DNA from: Hyphomicrobiales bacterium
Lineage (GTDB): Bacteria; Pseudomonadota; Alphaproteobacteria; Rhizobiales; Rhizobiaceae
Length of the DNA stretch: 44,928 nt
Assembly (NCBI GenBank): GCA_002400845.2
Contig: NVRK02000130.1
Location: 1-44,928, forward strand
Direction: 5' to 3'
Shown: in pieces, positions 34,889-43,924 of the stretch
Position numbering within the stretch: position 1 is the stretch's first letter
Layout: every line of letters starts with the position of its first letter
The notes under the pieces: model-generated
What the model was told of the DNA's origin: nothing
The model's input: the letters and a program-made list of their open reading frames with translations, nothing else
Databases searched by the model: none
Translations under genes and position numbers: made by a program

Positions 34889-34909
34889 CCTATGCCTAAA
34901 AGGCGTAGG
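34889..34909 (+). promoter_or_regulatory. Hairpin upstream of prfB
   Basis: CCTATGCC (34889-34896) pairs with GGCGTAGG (34902-34909) with one G:T pair around a TAAAA loop. It ends 23 bases before the prfB ATG. It lacks a T-run, so it may be a leader structure or a weak terminator for mrcA. Confidence 0.4.
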
Positions 34910-34932
34910 ACTTAAACAATTAGAGTAATGGT

Positions 34933-36058
34933 ATGCGCGCTGAAATTCAGACAATTGTGGATGATATCAAGCAATCTGTAGGGTTGTTGAGGAGGCATCT
35001 TTGACTGGGGTAAATCCAACAAACGGCTAGAAGAGTTAAACTTAAAGTCAGAAGATCCAAATCTTTGGAACAATGCTGGTGAAGCACAAAAGCTTATGCG
35101 TGAACGCCAACATTTAGAAAAAAGTATCAATACTATTTTAGGGCTAGAGAGCGATCTTAACGACAATGTTGAGATGATCGTCCTTGGCTTAGAAGAGGGC
35201 GATCAAGAGATCGTAACAGATGCCGAGAACAGTTTAGTGGCACTGCATAAGGACCTTGGAAAACGGCAAGTGCAAGCGCTTCTTTCTGGTGAAACTGACG
35301 CAAACGATGCATTCATTGAGGTTCACTCTGGAGCTGGCGGTACAGAAAGTTGTGACTGGGCGAATATGCTGTTGCGCATGTATACCCGTTGGGCTGAGAA
35401 AAATGGATTTAAGGTCGAAGTTCAATACATCACCGATGGCGATGAAGCTGGCATTAAAGCTGCTTCTATCCTTATTAAAGGTGAAAACGCCTATGGTTGG
35501 CTTAAGACAGAATCTGGCGTACACCGTTTGGTGAGGATTTCTCCTTTTGACAGTCAATCACGTCGTCATACGTCGTTCTCATCTGTTTGGGTTTATCCTG
35601 TGATCGACGATAATATTGAAATCGAAATTCTGGATAAAGATATTCGTTTAGATACATTTAGGTCATCTGGAGCGGGTGGACAGCACGTTAATACAACAGA
35701 TTCTGCTGTGCGTATTACACACGCTCCAACAGGAATTGTTGTGACATCGTCTGAAAAGTCTCAACACCAAAATAGAGCCAATGCAATGAAAGCATTACGG
35801 GCTAGGCTTTATGATATGGAAATGAAAAAGCGCCAAGAATCAATTCAAGATGCGCATGATTCTAAAACGGATATTGGTTGGGGACACCAAATTAGATCTT
35901 ATGTTTTACAGCCTTATCAATTGGTAAAAGACTTGCGAACAGGGGTAGAAAGTACGTCACCTGATAATGTACTAGATGGTGATTTAAATCCCTATATGGA
36001 AGCCGCATTAGCGCATCAAATATCAGGTGATAGTGGTGAAGTAGAAGATATCGAATAA
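34933..36058 (+). CDS. prfB: Peptide chain release factor 2 with programmed +1 frameshift
   Basis: RF2 releases the peptide at UAA and UGA codons. The gene is read in two frames: 34933-35001 (23 codons), then the ribosome slips past base 35002 and continues with GAC at 35003 to 36058, giving 374 residues. The site is CTT TGA C, with an internal AGGAGG (34990-34995) three bases upstream, matching the E. coli autoregulatory site. Low RF2 favours the shift, so the factor controls its own supply. Residues SPF (203-205) read the stop codon, and GGQ (248-250) catalyses hydrolysis. The TGA is therefore not damage. It converges on the M23 gene with a 17-base gap. Confidence 0.97.
34990..35005 (+). 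promoter_or_regulatory. prfB +1 frameshift signal
   Basis: AGGAGG (34990-34995), a three-base spacer CAT, then CTT TGA C (34999-35005). The Shine-Dalgarno-like sequence pushes the ribosome forward, CTT re-pairs one base on, and UGA followed by C is a poor stop. All elements of the bacterial prfB signal are present. Confidence 0.95.
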
Positions 36059-36075
36059 GTTTCTTGTTCCGTTTT

Positions 36076-37347
36076 CTAAAGATACTTATTTAGCTTCTTG
36101 CCAGCGTTAAAGAATTTCATCGGGTTCGTTGATTTACCATTTCTGCGCACTTCAAAATGCAAGTGAGGACCAGTACTGCGACCAGTACTGCCCACTTGGC
36201 CTATGGTACTCCCACGGCGAATTCTTTGTCCGACTTTGACAGAAATTCTACGTAAATGAGCATAGCGAGTAGTGATGCCATTGCCGTGGTCAATTTCAAC
36301 CATCAAGCCATAACCGCCATTTCTACCAGCTTTAACAACTTTACCAGCGCCTGAAGATTTTATACGTTTCCCACTTGGTGCTCTAAAATCTATGCCACTA
36401 TGAAAGGCTGAGGTTTTCTTAAAAGGATCAACACGGTTGCCATATCTGCTAGAGATTTTAGACCCAGATAATGGGTTTCCAACAGGTAAAACATTAGTGC
36501 GAGCGCGTAAAGTATCCAAAACATCCATAGAGCCTCTAAGGTCTTGACTTAACTCATGGAAATCAAGCCCAATACGCGCGGCTTGATATGGTCCCCCTAC
36601 ATTGTGTTTGATTTTGCTAGATAGAGGCACTTTAAGGTCAGCGAATATTTTTACGATCGCATCACTCTTGCGTTTTGTCTCGATGCGCAATTGATGGATT
36701 TTTTCTACTTGTGCGACCTGCACAGCTTGTATTTGTGCAGAAACCGAGCTGAATAAATTTTTAGCTGGAGAAACATATGCTGCAATTTGGAAGTCGTTCG
36801 AAGCTGAACTTTGATCCTTTGAACCACGCAGGCTAGATGCAAAGCTAATACTGCCACCTTTTGAAATGCTTCCCGTATTCATAAGGTCTAAATTAGAGTG
36901 TTTCAAAGTTGTTTGAATTTTTAAGTCAGATATATTTAGACCGCTTTTTTTAGCGCGCTCCATTAAACCATCAAATTCGCCAGTACGACCTGTCAAAGCT
37001 TCTTGTTGTTTGATTAGAGTAGATACTTGCGCCTCTACTGCTTGTTGATCGAGTAATTGGCGAGAAGTTATTTTATCTACTTTAGAACGAAGGGCCGCAA
37101 TTCGATCTTCATATTCGTGTTTGATGCGGGCTTGGCGAACAATAGTAGATGCGATTAAATCGTCTCTAAATGCTAAATATCCTGTAGCCCCCACATAGCC
37201 AATCATAAACATAGAGAATACACAGCCTGAAAGTACAAATACGGAAGCACTTATCTTGTACTGCTTGCTCTTACCATTGCTTGAAAATGTAACAGTTTTA
37301 GGCTCATCTCTGACACCAAATTGTTTAGGTCCACGTACGTTACTCAT
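36076..37347 (-). CDS. M23 family metallopeptidase with coiled coil
   Basis: This 423-residue envelope protein has a short basic N-terminus, one hydrophobic segment (about 31-56), a long coiled-coil region (about 75-125 and further helices to about 270) and a C-terminal LytM/M23 domain. The M23 zinc motif is intact: HSGIDFRAPSG (HxxxD) and HLHFEVRRNG (HxH), with RYAHLRRISVKVGQRI between. Such proteins either cleave peptidoglycan cross-links or activate amidases (EnvC/NlpD type); complete zinc ligands favour real endopeptidase activity. It is last in a minus-strand series after bcp and DUF455, and converges on prfB. Confidence 0.92.
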   Translation of the reverse strand: MSNVRGPKQFGVRDEPKTVTFSSNGKSKQYKISASVFVLSGCVFSMFMIGYVGATGYLAFRDDLIASTIVRQARIKHEYEDRIAALRSKVDKITSRQLLDQQAVEAQVSTLIKQQEALTGRTGEFDGLMERAKKSGLNISDLKIQTTLKHSNLDLMNTGSISKGGSISFASSLRGSKDQSSASNDFQIAAYVSPAKNLFSSVSAQIQAVQVAQVEKIHQLRIETKRKSDAIVKIFADLKVPLSSKIKHNVGGPYQAARIGLDFHELSQDLRGSMDVLDTLRARTNVLPVGNPLSGSKISSRYGNRVDPFKKTSAFHSGIDFRAPSGKRIKSSGAGKVVKAGRNGGYGLMVEIDHGNGITTRYAHLRRISVKVGQRIRRGSTIGQVGSTGRSTGPHLHFEVRRNGKSTNPMKFFNAGKKLNKYL

Positions 37348-37469
37348 TACTTGATATGCCCCTCATAACGCCTTAGGAATGAGGCGCATCACCGTTCTCA
37401 TTGAACATATTGAGGGATTATAGTTAACAAATACCTTAAAAATTAACCTTATGATCTATTCGACTAAAC

Positions 37470-38291
37470 TTAATGGCCAGATGTGGGCAAACTACGGTAG
37501 AAAAGAGGTGTTAGGCCACTTTTACAGCGAGCAAGATCATTAAAGGGCGGTTTAAGCGGCCCTCTAAAATGCTGATTGACCATTTTTTGAAATGTAAGGG
37601 CAGGGTCTAATTGGTGTCTTTGGCATAAGAACCTAAACCACTTAGTGCCAACCGCCACGTGGCCTTTTTCGTCTTCATAAATTATTCGAAATATATCAGC
37701 AGTCTTATTATCGTTGATTTTGGTAATCTGCGATATGAGAGATGGAGATATGTCTAAGCCTCTAGCTTCTAAAACTAACGGCACGATTGCAAGTCTAGCC
37801 AACAAGCTATGTTGTGTTTTTTGGGCTGATTCCCACAATCCACCATGTGCGGGTAGCGCGCCATAAAAAGACGAAAAGTCTGATAATCTATTACGCAATA
37901 AGTTAAAATGCTTGCTTTCTTCTTTTGCCACAATCACCCAACCATCAAAAAATGAACGAGGCATGTTTTCATTAGTAAATCGGGCAATGATATCCAGAGC
38001 CATATCAATCGCATTTAATTCTATATGCGCTATGGCATGGAGCAGGGCAATCATTCCCTTTTCAGAACGAATAGAACGCTTGGGCACGTTATGGGGTGGC
38101 ACCATTATTGGCACATCAGGTCTGCCAGGTTCATTTGGAACTGACATATCTTTTTTGGATGTAAGCGAAAGAGAACGCGCTTCCCATAATTGAGCAAGCA
38201 AGTTCACCTTAGCCGTTTTTACATCTAAATCAGTTTCATTAAGTGCGTCTACGGCAGCACTCGCCAGACATTTAGGTCTATCAAATTCCAC
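37470..38291 (-). CDS. DUF455 ferritin-like protein
   Basis: The 273-residue protein has the ferritin-like four-helix pattern with candidate di-iron ligands: AIAHIELNAIDMALDI, then IVAKEESKHF, and further on IYEDEKGHVAVGTKWF. These Glu/His-containing helices define DUF455, a family of unknown function found widely in alphaproteobacteria. A GTG start (38291) gives the family's N-terminus; GGA lies eight bases upstream. It sits between the Bcp peroxiredoxin gene (80-base gap) and an M23 peptidase gene, an order that recurs in rhizobia. A redox or iron-dependent oxygenase-type role is possible but unproven. Confidence 0.87.
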   Translation of the reverse strand: MEFDRPKCLASAAVDALNETDLDVKTAKVNLLAQLWEARSLSLTSKKDMSVPNEPGRPDVPIMVPPHNVPKRSIRSEKGMIALLHAIAHIELNAIDMALDIIARFTNENMPRSFFDGWVIVAKEESKHFNLLRNRLSDFSSFYGALPAHGGLWESAQKTQHSLLARLAIVPLVLEARGLDISPSLISQITKINDNKTADIFRIIYEDEKGHVAVGTKWFRFLCQRHQLDPALTFQKMVNQHFRGPLKPPFNDLARCKSGLTPLFYRSLPTSGH

Positions 38292-38371
38292 TTAGGTTTC
38301 CACAAAGTAACTTTTGAGAGTGAAAGCCGTTATACGTTCCATATTAGACATTCCCCATTATACCTTCCTCA

Positions 38372-38884
38372 TTAGACATTAATTGCTAATGCCGCTTCTA
38401 ATACCTCGTCAACATGCCCTTTAACTTTTACCTTTCGCCATGCTTTGGCAATGGTTCCTTTAGAATTAATTAAAAAGGTAGAGCGTTCAACACCCATGTA
38501 TTTTCTGCCAAACATGCTTTTTTCAACCCAAACGGAGTATGCTTCTAGAGCAGTTTTTTCTTCATCAGAAACTAAAATTACCTGCAAGGATTGTTTATCA
38601 ATAAATTTGTGGTGCATCTTTATTGGGTCAGGTGAAATGCCGATAATCATCACGCCTGCCTTTGCAAAGGCCTCTAAATTTTCAGTAAACTCAATCGCTT
38701 CTATCGTACAGCCTGGTGTGTTGTCTTTTGGGTAGAAAAACAAAACAACACCGCCCGAATTTAATTTATTTAAAGTATCAAATAGTCGAAACGCACCTTC
38801 TGTTTTATTTTGGTCAAGAATGGCTGGCAATGTAAAGTCTGGTGCTTGGTCGCCAGTTGTTGGGCTACGTTGTGTTGAAGTCAT
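38372..38884 (-). CDS. bcp: Thioredoxin-dependent peroxiredoxin, Bcp/PrxQ family
   Basis: Bcp reduces hydrogen peroxide and organic peroxides in the cytoplasm. The 170-residue protein has the peroxidatic Cys C59 in YPKDNTPGCT. It has no other cysteine: the usual resolving Cys five residues later (PGCTxEAC) is Ile64 here, so it belongs to the 1-Cys form and needs an external thiol. The motif VERSTFLINSKG and the C-terminal HVDEVLEAA are normal for the family. GAGGA lies just upstream of the ATG. It is the first gene before DUF455 and M23. Confidence 0.95.
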   Translation of the reverse strand: MTSTQRSPTTGDQAPDFTLPAILDQNKTEGAFRLFDTLNKLNSGGVVLFFYPKDNTPGCTIEAIEFTENLEAFAKAGVMIIGISPDPIKMHHKFIDKQSLQVILVSDEEKTALEAYSVWVEKSMFGRKYMGVERSTFLINSKGTIAKAWRKVKVKGHVDEVLEAALAINV

Positions 38885-39052
38885 TAGGTCCTCAAAATGT
38901 TTGGTGATAAAATTTGTGTAAATTAATTACTCGGCCTTTGGTTATACTGTACTCAATGTCTTGCTATCAATTCATAATAACTAATTATCGCCAAATATTG
39001 GACTTATTAGAGATATAGAATACTCTGTATATGTTGATTCTAGATCAGGGGC

Positions 39053-39137
39053 AGATTCCAAAATCACATATATTAGTCTTCTACTAATATAAATCAGTTT
39101 GTTGATTGCAAGCAACTTGGAATCTCTCCTTTAGGAG
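39053..39137 (+). promoter_or_regulatory. Folded leader with hairpin over the Shine-Dalgarno site of the AsmA-like gene
   Basis: Four complementary pairs lie in order. AGATTCCAA (39053-39061) pairs with TTGGAATCT (39117-39125) and encloses TATATTAGT/ACTAATATA (39069-39077, 39083-39091) and GTTG/CAAC (39101-39104, 39113-39116). CTCC/GGAG (39126-39129, 39134-39137) abuts them and covers the Shine-Dalgarno AGGAG. This would form a three-way junction stacked on an inhibitory hairpin. It resembles a cis-regulatory RNA of no class I recognise. Confidence 0.5.
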
Positions 39138-39142
39138 TGAAA

Positions 39143-42100
39143 TTGCACGATAAAAATCCAGCGGTATATGTAATACCTAGGCGCAAGAAATATTTGCCAA
39201 GAATATTATTATCTTTAACCTTGATAATGGTCTTTTTGGGGGTAGTTTTGTTTGGCGCATATTATTTGTTGCTGGGCAAGAGCGTAAACAGTGCAGCTAT
39301 CAATGACAAGGTCATAGCCTCAGTTCAATCTGTTATTGGTAAAGATTATATAATTGAAGTTGGTGAAACCAAATTAGATCTAAACTCCTTAACTCATATT
39401 AGCGTCGCTAGTCTTGATATTAGTATTTTTGAGAGCTCTCATAAAAAAACATCAAAGATAAATGCACCAAAGAAACTTGTTGAAATAGACAAGGTTGAAT
39501 TCGAGCTTGAGCCATTTTCGATATTGGATGCTGTACCACAAATTCGAAATATCATTATAGATGGCGTTATTCTAAATGCAGAAAGTATGCTCAAAGAATT
39601 TAGCAAAAAAAAATCGGTAATCACGGACCCTCAATTTAGCATTCGTAACAGTTTGATAAATGTTGCAAAGGCAGCGCACAAAATTGAAAAATATTTGTTG
39701 GCGGGTGCTTTTGATAAATTGGAACTCAAGAATATTTCAATTTTAGGCGCAGACTTAGCTAGATTGTCTCCTAAGCCAATTCAAATTACATCCTTTGTAC
39801 TAAAAGGTGAGGAGAGCGGCAGTTTTGATATTGTCGCAAAACTAACTTCAGGGGAAACAGAATTAAATATCACATCTGCTTGGCTGTTAGAGCAAGGTGG
39901 CAGAAGAGTGTTGAATGTTGACGCGTCGCCAATCTTAACTAGGGAATGGCTTAACGCTCCTAAGATAGATCCAAGCATTACATTTGGCATTGGCAGCGAT
40001 GCTAAACTTATGATTTCAGCCAAACTGCCATTTAAAAATATAACAGCGCCGCTACAGCCAGTCATTAAAGTAAAATCTCAGGAAAGTACTTTACGTATTG
40101 GTGGAAAGCAAAATACGAAAATTAAATCTATCGATTTGAATATTCGATTGTTGCCAGCAAGTAACCAAATTCAAATCGAACGTTCCACCATAATTGGGCT
40201 AGATACAAAAATTCAATTTGTAGGTGGTATAATTCCAGCCGATAAACTTACCGGCTATAAAGGTATACTAAACTTTGATCTTGTGGCTGAAAAGATAACC
40301 AGTAAATCGCCTCAAACTAATGTAAAAACCATTCCAGTAAGTGCTTTATTGTTAGGGCAATGGGAGTTTGGATCAAAACGAATTACTTTTGATTCCGTTC
40401 AATTGATTGCTGAGAGAAAACAAATCAATGGCAGCGCAGATGTTCTTTTTGAAGGAAAATCGCCAGCAATAAATGGTTATTTTGAAACTGATGAGTTTTC
40501 CATGGATGCACTTCGTCAAATGTGGCCATTTTTTATGGCAACAAATGCGCGTGATTGGATCGGCTCTTCTTTTTCAGGAGGGTATTTGAAAAATGCAAAT
40601 ATGGAAGTTGCCATACCAATAAATAGAATATTCGAGTTGAAAAATTTCACGCCCTTTGAAAAATCGGAACTTAAATTTAATTCCCAATATGTTGGATTGC
40701 GTTCAAAAACATTTGGTAAGTTGCCACCCATTTTTGATGTTTCTGGTGATGCTAAAATTATAGGGAGTGAATTGATAGTCAATGTGCATTCGGCTAAAGC
40801 GCATTCTCCAGCAAAAAATATCGTAGATGTTGAAATGGGCCGAGTTACATTCAAAGATTTCTCTCAAAAAAATCCTCGCTTAGATATAGAAATGCATTTA
40901 GCGGGTAAGCTTTCGACTTTAACCGCGGTCGCTAATGTTGAGCCATTAAATGTAGCCAAAAGAGTATTGGTGAAACCTGCCGATCTTTCAGGCGATGCAC
41001 TTGTCGATGTGGTTACAAATTTTAGGCTTTACCCTAATAATAAAGTACGTGACCTAAATTGGAACGCATTGGTTACACTGGAAAACGCATCTTCGGATAA
41101 ACCAGTATTTGGACGTGCGCTTAAAAAAGCAAACTTGCTTTTAGAGATAACACCAGACCAAATTGTTGGAAAAGGCAAAGCTCAAATTGACGGGGCTTAT
41201 TCTGATTTTAGCTTTATTGAACCATTGGGCAATAAGGCTAAGGTAAAAAGAAAATTCAACCTTTCAACCTTATTCACTCAAAAACAATTAAAACAACAAG
41301 GCTTAGATTTTGATCCGATTATTAAAGGTCCACTTGGACTTAAGATCGTTAGTGGAAAAAACAATGCCCAAATATATACGATTGATTTAACAAAAGCAGA
41401 CATCTCCCTTCCATGGATAGGCTGGTTGAAAGGTGCTGGAATTTTTGCAAGTGCACAGTTCGAATATACGCTTAAAAAAGGCGTGACGACACTTTCTAAT
41501 TTGAAGTTTATCGGTGATGGCATCGACGCTCAGGGCCAAATTAAATTCACTAAAAAGGGGCTTTTATCAGCCGATCTTAAAAACATTACGCTTGTAGGTG
41601 ATGAGAATTTTGATGTAAAAATCAAGAAAGAAAAGGGCCGTTTTGTAGTAAATGTAATTGGTGATAGTTTTGACGGTAGAAGCGTCATCAATCAAATTTT
41701 ACATGAAAACGCTTTAGAAACTGCTGCTGATGGAGAGGCAGAAAATGATATCACTTTAACTGCTAGCTTTGGAAGGATTGAAGGATTTGCAGGCAATTAC
41801 ATGACCAACGCAAAGATTTATTACAAAACTCAAAGTGGTAAAATTAGCGCGTTAAATGTTGAAGGTGCGTTAAACAATGTCAGTAAAACAACGGTCATTG
41901 CGCAACGTATAAATAATGGAACAACTTTTGAAATCAAATCCCAAAATGCGGGTGCGGCATTTGCAATGGCAAATCTATATTCAAAAATGCAAGGGGGTTC
42001 ACTTTCTGCAAAGCTACACCGTGTAGGTGATGGACCTTTTGTCGGTCCCGTTAAAATTCGAAAATTTATAATTGTTGGTGAAAAGAAATTACGAGCATTT

Positions 42101-42520
42101 GCCAATGTGCGAACAGTAGACAAGAAGTATGAAAAAATATCGGGTCATTTAAAAAAGATAAATGTGAAGTCTGTTAAATTTCGCTCTTTAACGGCCAATA
42201 TTGAAAAGGGACTAAATTATTTAAATATTTCTGATGGCATTATTAGAAGTAACGAGATTGGTTTTACATTTGAAGGCGCGGCCTTTGATACAAATGACAA
42301 AATGAATATAAGAGGCACTTTCATGCCTGCAATTGCATTAAGCCGTTTAGTCGGTTTAATCCCAATTGTTGGGCAGATATTTTCTAATGGTAAAGATGGT
42401 GCGTTGCTGGGTATTACATATCGTTTGCGTGGGCCGATAAAACAGCCAAAACTTGAAGTGAATCCATTGTCGCTAGTAACGCCTGGTATCTTCAATAAAA
42501 TATTTGAATTTAAAGAATAA
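39143..42520 (+). CDS. AsmA-like / DUF3971 envelope protein (YhdP/TamB-type)
   Basis: This very long (1125-residue) protein has one N-terminal membrane helix (about 20-44) followed by a repetitive beta-strand-rich periplasmic body. The DUF3971/AsmA-type region runs through the centre, and the C-terminus has the AsmA-like signature (VGLIPIVGQIFSNGKDGALLGITYRLRGPI..P.LEVNPLSLVTPG). Relatives such as YhdP and TamB form hydrophobic grooves that move phospholipids to the outer membrane; that role is likely but not shown. The start is best placed at TTG 39143, five bases after AGGAG; GTG 39137 overlaps the ribosome binding site. A folded leader precedes it. It converges on tyrS. Confidence 0.9.
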   Translation: MHDKNPAVYVIPRRKKYLPRILLSLTLIMVFLGVVLFGAYYLLLGKSVNSAAINDKVIASVQSVIGKDYIIEVGETKLDLNSLTHISVASLDISIFESSHKKTSKINAPKKLVEIDKVEFELEPFSILDAVPQIRNIIIDGVILNAESMLKEFSKKKSVITDPQFSIRNSLINVAKAAHKIEKYLLAGAFDKLELKNISILGADLARLSPKPIQITSFVLKGEESGSFDIVAKLTSGETELNITSAWLLEQGGRRVLNVDASPILTREWLNAPKIDPSITFGIGSDAKLMISAKLPFKNITAPLQPVIKVKSQESTLRIGGKQNTKIKSIDLNIRLLPASNQIQIERSTIIGLDTKIQFVGGIIPADKLTGYKGILNFDLVAEKITSKSPQTNVKTIPVSALLLGQWEFGSKRITFDSVQLIAERKQINGSADVLFEGKSPAINGYFETDEFSMDALRQMWPFFMATNARDWIGSSFSGGYLKNANMEVAIPINRIFELKNFTPFEKSELKFNSQYVGLRSKTFGKLPPIFDVSGDAKIIGSELIVNVHSAKAHSPAKNIVDVEMGRVTFKDFSQKNPRLDIEMHLAGKLSTLTAVANVEPLNVAKRVLVKPADLSGDALVDVVTNFRLYPNNKVRDLNWNALVTLENASSDKPVFGRALKKANLLLEITPDQIVGKGKAQIDGAYSDFSFIEPLGNKAKVKRKFNLSTLFTQKQLKQQGLDFDPIIKGPLGLKIVSGKNNAQIYTIDLTKADISLPWIGWLKGAGIFASAQFEYTLKKGVTTLSNLKFIGDGIDAQGQIKFTKKGLLSADLKNITLVGDENFDVKIKKEKGRFVVNVIGDSFDGRSVINQILHENALETAADGEAENDITLTASFGRIEGFAGNYMTNAKIYYKTQSGKISALNVEGALNNVSKTTVIAQRINNGTTFEIKSQNAGAAFAMANLYSKMQGGSLSAKLHRVGDGPFVGPVKIRKFIIVGEKKLRAFANVRTVDKKYEKISGHLKKINVKSVKFRSLTANIEKGLNYLNISDGIIRSNEIGFTFEGAAFDTNDKMNIRGTFMPAIALSRLVGLIPIVGQIFSNGKDGALLGITYRLRGPIKQPKLEVNPLSLVTPGIFNKIFEFKE

Positions 42521-42526
42521 TAAATA

Positions 42527-42554
42527 AGCCGCCAATCGTTTTCTAAAGGCGGCT
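42527..42554. terminator. Hairpin between the convergent AsmA-like gene and tyrS
   Basis: AGCCGCC (42527-42533) pairs perfectly with GGCGGCT (42548-42554) around a 14-base loop. Flanks are AT-rich but have only short T-runs. It sits seven bases after one stop and 18 bases after the other, so it serves both transcripts. Confidence 0.6.
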
Positions 42555-42571
42555 AATAAATATTTAGCATA

Positions 42572-43825
42572 TTATTCTGCGTTAATAAGAACGTGTTTTT
42601 TCTTGCCCATAGACAACTTGATTTTTCCATCACTGTCTTGGTTTGCAGTAGAGATGCTAGAGCGTTCGTCACTTACTGCAACGTCATTAATCTTAATAGC
42701 GCCGCCTTTAATGTGTCGTCTAGCTTCACCGTTAGAACTTGCAAGGCCTGCTTGAACGATCAGTGACAAAATACCAATGCCGCCAACCAATTCGTCGCCA
42801 TTTACATTAATGGTTGGAAGGGAGGATGCCGAAATACCTTCTTCAAATGTTTTGCGCGCGGTTTCGCTGGCAAGTTCTGCATCTTTTCGCCCATGCACCA
42901 TTGCGGTCACTTCTGTGGCTAATACCTTTTTAGCTTCGTTCAGTTCAGCGCCTTGTAATGCGCCATAACGGGCAATCTCATCCATTGGTAACGTGGTGAA
43001 CAATTTCATGAAACGCGCCACATCTGCGTCGTCGCAATTGCGCCAATACTGCCAGTAATCATAAACTGGCAAGGCGTCACTATCCAGCCAAACTGCACCA
43101 TCAGCAGTCTTACCCATTTTTGCGCCAGAAGAGGTTGTTAGTAATGGCGTGGTAAGCGCGAATAGATCAGGCGTGCCAGAACGGCGACCAAGATCGACAC
43201 CAGAAATAATGTTACCCCATTGGTCAGAGCCACCCAATTGCAAACGGCAATCATAACGCTTGTTCAATTCAACAAAATCGTAAGCTTGTAAAATCATATA
43301 GTTAAATTCTAGAAACGATAAATGCTGTTCACGCTCTAAGCGCATTTTCACACTGTCTCTGGCAAGCATAGAATTGACTGAGAATTTCGCTCCATATTCA
43401 CGCAAAAAATCTACGTAGTTAAGCTTTAATAACCAGTCGGCATTATCTGCCATTATGGCGGAACCGCCCTCGGTATCAAATTTCAAGAATTTTGAAAAGA
43501 CTTTGCGAATGCCAGCTTTATTTTGCTCAATGTCATCGACGGTAAGCATTTTGCGGCTTGCATCCTTACCAGAAGGATCGCCAACCATGCTTGTACCGCC
43601 GCCCATAAGAGCAACAGGTTTATGGCCTGTTTGCTGGAACCAATAGAGCAACATAATTTGCACCAAGCTACCTGCATGCAGCGAGGGCGCAGTAGCATCA
43701 AAACCAATATAACAAGAAGTTGATTCTTTTGCGAGCAGGGCATCTAGTCCCGTTTCGTCAGAGATTTGATGAATGTAGCCGCGCTCAGAAAGCGTATTTA
43801 AGAAGTCGGACTTGAATCCAGACAT
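42572..43825 (-). CDS. tyrS: Tyrosyl-tRNA synthetase
   Basis: TyrS charges tRNA(Tyr). The 417 residues from ATG 43825 match the family, and [12 protein letters not shown] is the usual N-terminus; an open frame extends 25 codons further upstream but would run far into the anmK promoter side. The class I signature [14 protein letters not shown] (41-54, with HAGS for HIGH), GGSDQWGNI, and KMGKT for KMSKS are all present. A C-terminal S4 RNA-binding domain ([19 protein letters not shown]) completes it. It is divergent from anmK with a 99-base gap. Confidence 0.97.
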   Translation of the reverse strand: MSGFKSDFLNTLSERGYIHQISDETGLDALLAKESTSCYIGFDATAPSLHAGSLVQIMLLYWFQQTGHKPVALMGGGTSMVGDPSGKDASRKMLTVDDIEQNKAGIRKVFSKFLKFDTEGGSAIMADNADWLLKLNYVDFLREYGAKFSVNSMLARDSVKMRLEREQHLSFLEFNYMILQAYDFVELNKRYDCRLQLGGSDQWGNIISGVDLGRRSGTPDLFALTTPLLTTSSGAKMGKTADGAVWLDSDALPVYDYWQYWRNCDDADVARFMKLFTTLPMDEIARYGALQGAELNEAKKVLATEVTAMVHGRKDAELASETARKTFEEGISASSLPTINVNGDELVGGIGILSLIVQAGLASSNGEARRHIKGGAIKINDVAVSDERSSISTANQDSDGKIKLSMGKKKHVLINAE

Positions 43826-43924
43826 AGCGTAAAATTCCGTATAAACTGTTTTTGATTCACCAATGGACTGTAAATTCTCGTTCCATTGATACTTTGACAC
43901 TGTTCATAATTGGAATTTGCGAAA

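Noticed and set aside
35002..35004. In-frame TGA in prfB as sign of a pseudogene
   Set aside because: It lies in the standard programmed frameshift signal with the internal Shine-Dalgarno and CTT TGA C, and the downstream frame is intact.
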